Shown one piece after another: positions 1-5,892 of a DNA stretch of 64,000 bases. Position 1 is the first letter of the stretch, and each line of letters opens with the position of its first letter. The position numbers and the translations under genes were made by a program. The DNA comes from Candidatus Micrarchaeaceae archaeon. GTDB lineage: Archaea; Micrarchaeota; Micrarchaeia; Micrarchaeales; Micrarchaeaceae. The stretch covers positions 38,679 to 102,678 of the forward strand of contig DAIDAC010000004.1 in the NCBI GenBank assembly GCA_027310825.1, written 5' to 3'. The notes under the pieces were generated by a model. The model did not search any database. It worked only from the letters and a program-made list of their open reading frames with translations, and had not been told where the DNA came from.

Positions 1-124
1 GCGAGCCTGGCATTTGTATCTGTGGTGTATGCTGTGCCTGTTGTGCCGTACTATGCGCACCTATCCTAAGATGCGCGACTACCCCCGGTGCCGCTGCCAC
101 ATGGCAAGGCGCTATTGTTTGCAT
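1..124 (-). CDS. Possible 5' end of a hypothetical gene cut by the window edge
   Basis: A leftward reading frame opens with ATG at 124 and stays open for 41 codons to the window edge. The predicted peptide is Ala, Gln, His and Pro rich and matches nothing I recognise. A TATA-like CTTAAATAGC on the minus strand (about 160-170) and a GGGGGAT purine tract just before the ATG suit a start here. Bases 125-244 hold only this putative promoter. The frame is short and of low complexity, so it may be chance. Confidence 0.3.
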   Translation of the reverse strand, partial: MQTIAPCHVAAAPGVVAHLRIGAHSTAQQAQHTPQIQMPGS

Positions 125-244
125 CTCTATCCCCCATGATGAATCTATGATACAACTGCTATTTAAGCGAGGTATCCAAAACCGACAAGAAACAGAGTCC
201 TTTTAAAGAAAACCTGACACTTTGACAGAACACGTAGTCCGCAC

Positions 245-739
245 CTAGATAGTTTGGCGCAGGCATGAAGATAACGCGGCTGTCTCTTTTGCGACGACAA
301 TTCGGTACATGCGTACCAGACTGCTTGCTGGGTTTTTGTCCCAGTAGCCGCAATCGTCAGGTTTCTCTGCTACAGGCCTCTTAGCCATAAGCGCCTTGGC
401 TATGTATGATACCACAATGATAACTGCGCAGATTATGCCAATCGCTGCTGTCGATGAGCCAAGCCCTGCTGCCGAGCCGACAACAATCGCGGTTGCTTCT
501 GCGGAAACGGTTATATGACCGAGAACGCCGGCTATCCTCTTTCTTCTCTCGGCTGCCGCATGTTCGGCTTTTGCAGCCTCCGCCATTTCTTTAGAAGCAG
601 TTGAATGGACTTCGGAAGTTTCCGCTACGGATTGCCTCTGCTCTGTCGCCTCCGCTAATGTTGCAGCCTCTGCAAACGCTTCTTTGGCAGCTCCACGGCG
701 CCTTGCCAGTGCCGTTGTCGAGCTCGCTTCCGCAATCAT
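245..739 (-). CDS. Hypothetical Ala-rich membrane protein
   Basis: A 164-residue protein with no recognised family. Residues 1-70 are Ala/Glu/Lys/Arg rich with few helix breakers, suggesting a soluble helix or coiled coil. Residues about 79-117 are strongly hydrophobic and could form one long or two short membrane segments, followed by a polar tail of about 45 residues with two Cys. The ATG at 739 lies about 25-30 bases after a minus-strand TATA box (TTTTAAATATCT, about 770-783). It is downstream of, and in the same direction as, the radA-dphB-endA set, but its own TATA box suggests separate transcription. Function unknown. Confidence 0.55.
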   Translation of the reverse strand: MIAEASSTTALARRRGAAKEAFAEAATLAEATEQRQSVAETSEVHSTASKEMAEAAKAEHAAAERRKRIAGVLGHITVSAEATAIVVGSAAGLGSSTAAIGIICAVIIVVSYIAKALMAKRPVAEKPDDCGYWDKNPASSLVRMYRIVVAKETAALSSCLRQTI

Positions 740-835
740 ATCCGTCTCCCATGATTATGTTGGCGCGTTTTAGATATTTAAAACAGGTGTGCAAACCCGA
801 CAGATGCCAGATGTGCACTGCAGAAATAGCGAAAC

Positions 836-1987
836 CTACGGTTGCATCCAATCGATCTCGTAATATTCACATGGGCTCTTCGGCAGTTCGATCCTCCTTA
901 TTTTGTAGTACGTTACCGATGTCTCCCTGTCTGCGATGGCCACCACGAGCTCTAGCTTGCGTTGTGTTGCGTCGTCGATAGCGGCGCTTAGTTCACTGCC
1001 GCCTATGTATTCCTCTTCGCTGAGCGATAGCATTGCGTAGCTTGGGCTGTCCTTGCCTGGCAATTCCGGATCGTTGTTTTTCCGATGATAAAGCACAAAG
1101 TCAACATCGAGATTTTTCTTCCTGCTTTTGCCGGGAATGGCAAGGATGAATGTCTTCCTGACAGAGTGCGCCACCCTTATTGCTCTGGCCCACTCAGACG
1201 TCAATAGCTTTGCATCTCTTGGGAAAACGTGGAGGACGTGTTCGCTGTGCACCCAGCTGTCGCCATCCTTGTTCGGCTTTGCCCCTGGAAAGTATATTCT
1301 GAAGTGTGTCCCGAACTTGAATCCTGATTTTACCACGTATCCTTTCGACCTCCAGTCGCTGTAAACTTCGTAGAGCTTTTGGAAATCCGGGCGTTTCTTT
1401 TCTGCGGTTGTGATAAGCTCTTGCTTGCTGCAGTTGCTTATCTTCAAGACGTTGTGTTCGATGAGGAAAAGTGCTTCAAAAGCGTCTAGCTTATTTAGGA
1501 TTCCCCGTTCGCTAAGCTTGTATGTTCCGAATTGCCCGAACCAATGTTCATCGTAAATCTCCTTTCCTGCCTCTTTGTCGTCGATTACTGTGATTAGGTC
1601 TTCTGGGAAGAAAAGCCCTTTTAGTTTGTAGTGCTTTAGGCTTAACGCAGATGTTGGATACTTCTTCGCGACTTTTGCAGTAGCTCCAATTACACCCTCC
1701 GGATATTTTATTATGAGCCCGCGGTCTCTCCAGTCCTTGTATGTCGAGTAACGTGCCATTAGTTTTCCTTTGCTGCCGAACCGCGTTGCGACTTCGTTGA
1801 AACTTAGTTTCTTGGTTCCGTCCCTGCACTCTGCGCCTCTGACGTCGATAAGATAAAGTGTTTCTTCTGGAGACAATCGTAGTGTCTTGCCTTCCTGCAC
1901 GCCGAAGTGGCCCTTCCGCAACGACTCTTTCGTTGCCTGGTCGTTTGCGGTTACCGTTTTTGCGTCTGAAAACTCAAGCAGCAGCAT
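836..1987 (-). CDS. endA: tRNA-splicing endonuclease, three-unit fused (epsilon-type) EndA
   Basis: Cuts introns from precursor tRNAs at bulge-helix-bulge motifs, leaving ends for ligation. At 383 residues it is about twice the length of the homotetrameric archaeal enzyme. Three units can be read: an N-terminal EndA-like N-domain (about 38-157, with TYKDWRDRG), a full catalytic unit (about 160-290, with VYSDWRSKGYVVKSG), and a C-terminal partial unit (about 291-383). The catalytic triad is visible only in the middle unit: Tyr232 (FRIYFPG), His247 (VHSEH) and Lys278 (SVRKTF). This N + alpha + C layout matches the epsilon2 homodimer described from ARMAN archaea, which has broad substrate specificity. 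GGTGATATT just before the ATG is a good ribosome site and overlaps the end of dphB, so the two are translationally coupled. Two tRNAs in this window carry insertions it could remove. Confidence 0.92.
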   Translation of the reverse strand: MLLLEFSDAKTVTANDQATKESLRKGHFGVQEGKTLRLSPEETLYLIDVRGAECRDGTKKLSFNEVATRFGSKGKLMARYSTYKDWRDRGLIIKYPEGVIGATAKVAKKYPTSALSLKHYKLKGLFFPEDLITVIDDKEAGKEIYDEHWFGQFGTYKLSERGILNKLDAFEALFLIEHNVLKISNCSKQELITTAEKKRPDFQKLYEVYSDWRSKGYVVKSGFKFGTHFRIYFPGAKPNKDGDSWVHSEHVLHVFPRDAKLLTSEWARAIRVAHSVRKTFILAIPGKSRKKNLDVDFVLYHRKNNDPELPGKDSPSYAMLSLSEEEYIGGSELSAAIDDATQRKLELVVAIADRETSVTYYKIRRIELPKSPCEYYEIDWMQP

Positions 1988-1998
1988 AATATCACCAT

Positions 1999-2757
1999 TC
2001 AGTACATGCTGCCTATGACCTCTTTTTCGACGTCAGATAGTTTTGCCGGGACGATTATTGCTGTTGGCCCGTTTGCAAAGCTCAGCATCTTCGCCTGCTT
2101 CAGAGTTGTTATTGTTTTCTGCTGATCCGGAAGCCCCATTTTGTGCATCACGAAAATAGTCGTTTTGTCGTCGAAAAGCTTACCTGCGTACTTCTGCTCG
2201 GCCTCTTCCATGATCCGAACCGCTTCTTTTATTTCGAGAGACGAGTTGTGCTCGGGAACGTAGTCCATCAAGACCAGGCTGTGTAGCTCGTTTGTGTGGT
2301 TTCGCTGGATTGTTTCGTAAAACGATACCGGCGAGTAGTGCTGGACCCATTTTGATATCGTGCAAATCTGCCCGAATCTGTAAAAATCGAGTCCGGATTC
2401 GCCCATTAAAACTGACAGCGCAGAGTTTGCGTGGACAACTTTCACCTGCACTCCGAGCTTCTTTGCCTCTATGAACATTATCTTGTGCGTTGTCGCGACA
2501 AGCGGATCTCCGCCGACAAGTATCGCTACGTTGTACTTCTTCGCCTTCTCAAGCAGTTCAGGAAGATCTTCTTCCATGTCAGATCTGCTCAGCTCCTGCA
2601 GCTGCTTTCCCAACAGCTTTTTTAGGAACGCAATTCGGTCTTCGTCGACAAATGTTGTGTATCGGTCCAGGCATACTAGCGTGCACGCCTTTGCAGCCTC
2701 TATCGAGCTTAACGGTATGTCGTTCTTGTCGAGGCCGATTCCGATGAGATAAAGCAT
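1999..2757 (-). CDS. dphB: Diphthine synthase (elongation factor 2 histidine methylation)
   Basis: A SAM-dependent methyltransferase that trimethylates the 3-amino-3-carboxypropyl group on the modified histidine of elongation factor 2, the second step of diphthamide synthesis. The 252-residue length is typical. The N-terminus MLYLIGIGL, the segment VGGDPLVATTH (about 81-91) and HANSALSVLMGESGLDFYRFG are hallmarks of the archaeal Dph5/DphB family within the tetrapyrrole-methylase fold. GGTGGA precedes the ATG. It lies between radA and endA with 12-base or smaller gaps, which suggests one leftward transcript. Confidence 0.95.
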   Translation of the reverse strand: MLYLIGIGLDKNDIPLSSIEAAKACTLVCLDRYTTFVDEDRIAFLKKLLGKQLQELSRSDMEEDLPELLEKAKKYNVAILVGGDPLVATTHKIMFIEAKKLGVQVKVVHANSALSVLMGESGLDFYRFGQICTISKWVQHYSPVSFYETIQRNHTNELHSLVLMDYVPEHNSSLEIKEAVRIMEEAEQKYAGKLFDDKTTIFVMHKMGLPDQQKTITTLKQAKMLSFANGPTAIIVPAKLSDVEKEVIGSMY

Positions 2758-2769
2758 TCCACCACAGGA

Positions 2770-3720
2770 TTAATCCTTTACGCCGTCCGGTGTCACCTTG
2801 ATGACGCATTCTCCTTCTGGCTGGCTTGGCGAGTCGACAAGCCTGATTATTCGTTTTTCCTCTTTGCTCTTTCTTAGATAAAGTCGCGTGGTCGCTGCGT
2901 GAGCAAGGACGTTTCCACCTATTGGTGTTGTCGGGTCGCCGAAAAGAATTCCTGGGTTGTCCATTACCTGGTTTGTTATGTAGATTGCCAAGTTGTGCTT
3001 ATCTGCAAGCGTCTGAAGCCTGTGAATGTGCGAGTTTAGCTTTGATTGTCTTTCGCTAAGCGCGCCCCTTCCGAGGAATTCCGCCCTGAAAAGCGATGTG
3101 AGCGAGTCGACAACTATGAGTTTTATGTTCTTTTCTATGATAAGCTTGTCTGCCCTTTCTGCAGTAAGCATCTGCTGCTCTGTGGTCAAAGCCCTTACAA
3201 CTATTATGTTCTCGAGTATTTTCTTTTGGTCAAGACCTGCTGCCTTTGCCATTGCTGCTATTCTTTCAGGCCTGAATGTTCCTTCTGTGTCTATGAAAAG
3301 CGCTGCTCCTTCAAGACCGCCGTCCTTCTTTGGAAGCTGGACGTTGACCGATAGTTGAAACGCGATTTGCGATTTTCCTGAGGAGAATTTGCCGTATGCC
3401 TCTGTTATCGCGTTCGTCTCTACGCCTCCCCCGATCATTTCGTCGAGGTCCTTTGATCCTGTCGTTATCTTGCCGATATCTTTTCTCTTTTGAAGTATGG
3501 CTTCCCCAGTTTCATAGTTTACTGTTGTTGATTCCTGTGCTGCCGCGATCGCTTTCTTCGCCGCGTCTACACTGATCCCGGACTGCTCAGACAGGTCGTG
3601 AGGCGAAGACACGGCTACCTTTTCGAGGGTGTCTATGCCGAAGCTTCGCAGTTTTTCTGCAGCAACTTCCCCTATGCCGGGCAAATCCTCTAACTCCCTT
3701 ATTGCTTTGTCTTTTGCCAT
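2770..3720 (-). CDS. radA: DNA repair and recombination protein RadA
   Basis: The archaeal RecA/Rad51 recombinase, which forms filaments on single-stranded DNA and catalyses strand exchange. The 316 residues comprise an N-terminal helix-hairpin-helix domain (about 8-62, DLPGIGEVAAEKL) and the ATPase core. Walker A is GKFSSGKS (110-117), slightly divergent from the usual GEFGSGKT, with Ser in place of Thr after the lysine. Walker B is LIVVDS (201-206). The L2-region segments ITNQVMDNP and GGNVLAHAATTRL are intact. No intein is present. It leads the leftward set with dphB and endA; an AT-rich minus-strand TATA candidate lies around 3745-3770. Confidence 0.96.
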   Translation of the reverse strand: MAKDKAIRELEDLPGIGEVAAEKLRSFGIDTLEKVAVSSPHDLSEQSGISVDAAKKAIAAAQESTTVNYETGEAILQKRKDIGKITTGSKDLDEMIGGGVETNAITEAYGKFSSGKSQIAFQLSVNVQLPKKDGGLEGAALFIDTEGTFRPERIAAMAKAAGLDQKKILENIIVVRALTTEQQMLTAERADKLIIEKNIKLIVVDSLTSLFRAEFLGRGALSERQSKLNSHIHRLQTLADKHNLAIYITNQVMDNPGILFGDPTTPIGGNVLAHAATTRLYLRKSKEEKRIIRLVDSPSQPEGECVIKVTPDGVKD

Positions 3721-3823
3721 GAAAACACGAGATGAATGCTATTCTTTATGCACAAATAAGTATTTATTGATGAGCATTGGAAAGTCCGAATTCCTGTTTC
3801 GGATACGACGTAATTCCGCACAC

Positions 3824-3836
3824 TATAAATATCTGG
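3824..3836 (+). promoter_or_regulatory. TATA box for the gene starting at 3852
   Basis: TATAAATATCTGG begins 28 bases before the ATG at 3852, the spacing expected for an archaeal promoter of a leaderless transcript. The same 13-mer occurs at 16040-16052, and a close relative at 26295-26305. Confidence 0.6.
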
Positions 3837-3851
3837 AAAAGACCAATAACG

Positions 3852-4433
3852 ATGATTGAAATGGCGTCTCAAAGGGACATAGCTGCAACGCAGGTCGGCA
3901 TAGAGCTAGCAAAGCTGAGAGGACTCATTAGCGTAGACGTTCAGGGATCCCCAGATATTATTGCAGTTTGGGAGAAGGCTACAAGGAGAGCTGCGCCTGC
4001 ACTTTACGGCGATGCCGGAGTCAGGTTGGGCGACGGTGTGCTTCTATCGCTGGCCAATCTCCGTGACGACATTATACAGGCAATGACAAACGAACTTAAG
4101 ATTACGGAGCTTCCGGACGACGCACAGAAAATTATTGCGATGGTTGAAAAAGGGATAAATTCATCGGAAGTGTCCAACCCAGTCAGGCAGGCGCTGGCAA
4201 CCATGTTAGAAGTCTACAAGTGCGTGGGCGGAATACTTTCTTACAGCAGCATGTTGAGGCGCGGGCAGCAGGCACCGACGACAGTGCAGCCAAAGGAGCT
4301 TGTAAGACAACCAGAAGACAGCGACCGTGAGCTCGACGTCCTGCTTTTCAGATTCGCACATTTAGAGGAAGCAAAACCGTCAGAGAAAGCCAAGAACGAC
4401 GATTCCGGCAAGGCCTCCGACAACGCTGCATAG
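3852..4433 (+). CDS. Hypothetical helical protein
   Basis: About 193 residues from the ATG at 3852; the frame stays open upstream to 3777, but the TATA spacing favours 3852 (or a second ATG at 3861). The protein looks largely helical, with Ala/Leu/Ile-rich segments, no Cys pairs or nucleotide motif, and a Lys/Asp-rich tail. I do not recognise the family. Its last 54 bases overlap the 3' end of the convergent DUF92 gene. It resembles other orphan genes in this window in having its own strong TATA box and an acidic/basic tail. Confidence 0.65.
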   Translation: MIEMASQRDIAATQVGIELAKLRGLISVDVQGSPDIIAVWEKATRRAAPALYGDAGVRLGDGVLLSLANLRDDIIQAMTNELKITELPDDAQKIIAMVEKGINSSEVSNPVRQALATMLEVYKCVGGILSYSSMLRRGQQAPTTVQPKELVRQPEDSDRELDVLLFRFAHLEEAKPSEKAKNDDSGKASDNAA

Positions 4434-5114
4434 GAAGTTTGACGAGTACTTAGTCCCTATTCCTTTTTCTTCGAAGTGGCCTAGCCACGAATCCATAAGC
4501 GTGCCGAAGAATCCGCCGAAGGTTATTGCGATTATAGGAACGATGTAGGCTTCGTAGAATACTACGCCGTTGCAGCCGTCCGCCGGGCAGTTGTAGACCT
4601 GCGGGTTAAGTATGTTGATTAGCACCAAGCCGAATACTGCTATGATGAATGCGCCAAATGCTCCGGCAGATAAGCCTAGCAGGGTAACTCCTCCCGATTC
4701 GCCCTTTTGCACCTTCTTCAGTGTTATTATCGATGTTGGTGTTCCATCAAGAACGCCTATCTCGCTGCTGAACTTGTCTGCGGTGACGCTGGCTGCGCTG
4801 GAAAGAAAGCCGAGCAACAGCAGGTTTGACGCAGTGAACATCCCAAATGAAGAAGCAATAAGGTAGCCGAAAGCGAAGAGCAGAGGTCCAGTTCCGTTCG
4901 CGACTACGTTCTTGACTCCTCTTGTCTGCTGGTAAAGCCGCGCCTGTTTTTTGTACTTCCTGCCTTTGCCAGTAACCATGGCCGAGAGCACCAAAAATAG
5001 GATCATTACAAACACAAAAATCAAGCCGTAATGCGGGCCTCCAAAGTAGTAAAGCAGCGCTGCGATCAGCACTGCTAGAATTACCCCTTTGACGTCGAGA
5101 GTTAGCACATCCAT
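4380..5114 (-). CDS. DUF92 family integral membrane protein (possible polyprenyl/phytyl phosphate kinase relative)
   Basis: A 244-residue polytopic membrane protein with about six hydrophobic segments. The conserved region around ASVTADKFSSEIG and the later GGVTLLGLSAG and GGFFGTLMDSWLG segments identify the DUF92/TIGR00297 family. Plant VTE6 and cyanobacterial members of this family are linked to phytyl-phosphate kinase activity; the archaeal role is unproven, though an isoprenoid phosphate substrate is plausible. The frame extends to 5183, but the minus-strand TATA box (about 5190-5202) would put transcription start near 5165-5170, so I chose the ATG at 5114. The 3' end overlaps the convergent gene by 54 bases. 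Confidence 0.8.
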   Translation of the reverse strand: MDVLTLDVKGVILAVLIAALLYYFGGPHYGLIFVFVMILFLVLSAMVTGKGRKYKKQARLYQQTRGVKNVVANGTGPLLFAFGYLIASSFGMFTASNLLLLGFLSSAASVTADKFSSEIGVLDGTPTSIITLKKVQKGESGGVTLLGLSAGAFGAFIIAVFGLVLINILNPQVYNCPADGCNGVVFYEAYIVPIIAITFGGFFGTLMDSWLGHFEEKGIGTKYSSNFLCSVVGGLAGIVVLGFL

Positions 5115-5221
5115 TAGCCATAACCTGCGTGGGATACTGCCCCGGTATTCGGTTGCAGAAATTCCGCTATTCGATAGCGACAAGAAGCTTTATAAATATA
5201 CCTACCGCTTTAATATTACGA

Positions 5222-5392
5222 GTTCTCTAAACTGTAGGAAGGTCGTGAAGAACTGGTCGCCTTGCTGGGGGGCGTTCTTGCCTCCTGGCACTTTTTCTGC
5301 TGTGAATTTAAGCACGAATAGCCTTGGCTATTCGTTGCACAGAAACAAAGCGCACACGGCTAACTGCACGTGCAGCGTGCCAGTTTTCTAAC
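5222..5392 (+). ncRNA. Candidate structured non-coding RNA
   Basis: The TATA-like TTTATAAATATA at 5189-5200 faces both ways and would start a rightward RNA near 5222. The following segment folds well by eye: AGAACTGG (about 5247-5254) can pair with CCAGTT near 5380, CTGGCAC near 5285 can pair with GTGCCAG near 5378, and the 5314-5335 hairpin and 5364-5375 palindrome sit between. No signature of RNase P RNA, SRP RNA or a C/D box RNA was recognised. The strand is uncertain because the pairing is symmetric. Confidence 0.3.
5227..5241. repeat. 15-bp direct repeat, copy 1
   Basis: CTAAACTGTAGGAAG is identical to the copy at 5499-5513, 272 bases away. Both lie downstream of TATA-like boxes in the non-coding island. 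Confidence 0.7.
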
Positions 5393-5498
5393 GTTTAAAT
5401 ACCTATTTGTGCCTAAAAGGTTTAGGAATGCGTGCGCCGACGCTCTATAAGCAGGCAATCTTGTTGTGGTTTAAAGATAATAAAACTTAGCTGCTGCA

Positions 5499-5513
5499 CT
5501 AAACTGTAGGAAG
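5499..5513. repeat. 15-bp direct repeat, copy 2
   Basis: CTAAACTGTAGGAAG, identical to 5227-5241. TATA-like sequence (about 5470-5486) lies just before it, so it could mark the 5' end of a second transcript or one end of an inserted or duplicated segment. Confidence 0.7.
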
Positions 5514-5728
5514 TTAGAAGTGTGATGGTAGTGGAATGCTTATCCCATGACAGAGTTTCTTGCTGTTAAAGGTAGTCACATACCAGCCCTGGGAACGTTT
5601 TCATTCCGCTACATATACTATAACGTAGTTGAGATATTTACGGGTTGCGCCCGGGTATTTACGTATTTCCGGTTAGTTGGACTTGCGTCAAAGGAAAAGC
5701 GTATATACTGTTTACTATTTATTGAAAA

Positions 5729-5852
5729 CGCCAGGAGGGAGATTTGAACTCCCAATCCCCGAAAGGACCGGTTTGCTTGTTTGCATCACTAATCAGCTCT
5801 TGATATTTTAAAAATTCAAGACCGGCGCAATACCGGATTATGCGATCCTGGC
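5729..5852 (-). tRNA. tRNA-Ser(UGA) with a 41-nt anticodon-loop intron
   Basis: Leftward gene. The acceptor GCCAGGA pairs with TCCTGGC, followed by discriminator G, as expected for serine. The anticodon stem CCGGT/ACCGG encloses loop CT-TGA-A. The variable arm is a long class II arm UCCU-UUCG-GGGA with a UUCG tetraloop, and the T-arm GGGAG/CTCCC is perfect. The 41 bases 5774-5814 lie between positions 37 and 38, the canonical archaeal intron site. No CCA is encoded. The gene is divergent from the HerA-like ATPase, whose start is 40 bases away. Confidence 0.88.
5774..5814 (-). other. tRNA-Ser intron
   Basis: A 41-nt insertion after position 37 of tRNA-Ser. TCAAG inside the intron can pair with the exon CTTGA that contains the anticodon, as is usual for archaeal introns. 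It is the expected substrate of the endonuclease at 836-1987. Confidence 0.8.
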
Positions 5853-5892
5853 TTACAGACTCTTTTATCAAGAAGTAATTTAAGATGATGTT

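Larger units (their letters stand above)
5205..5728. other. Non-coding island with structured segments and a direct repeat
   Basis: About 520 bases between the DUF92 promoter and tRNA-Ser hold no convincing protein gene. They contain a 15-bp direct repeat (5227-5241 and 5499-5513), a perfect 9-bp hairpin with a CTTG tetraloop (5314-5335), a 12-bp palindrome CTGCACGTGCAG (5364-5375), a hairpin CCTAAA/TTTAGG around 5415-5430, and TATA-like boxes near 5391 and 5470-5486. A 66-codon ORF at 5547-5747 runs into the tRNA and looks like chance. Confidence 0.6.

Noticed and set aside
5222..5480. RNase P RNA or SRP RNA
   Set aside because: A GTAGGAAGGTC stretch recalls the GAGGAAAGUC core, but the other conserved RNase P regions and the SRP domain IV motif are not found in order.
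5227..5513. CRISPR array
   Set aside because: Only two copies of a 15-bp repeat, 272 bases apart, with no regular spacers and no cas genes in the window.
5547..5747. 66-codon ORF in the non-coding island
   Set aside because: It runs into the tRNA-Ser gene, lacks a ribosome site or suitably placed TATA box, and its product has no recognisable domain.
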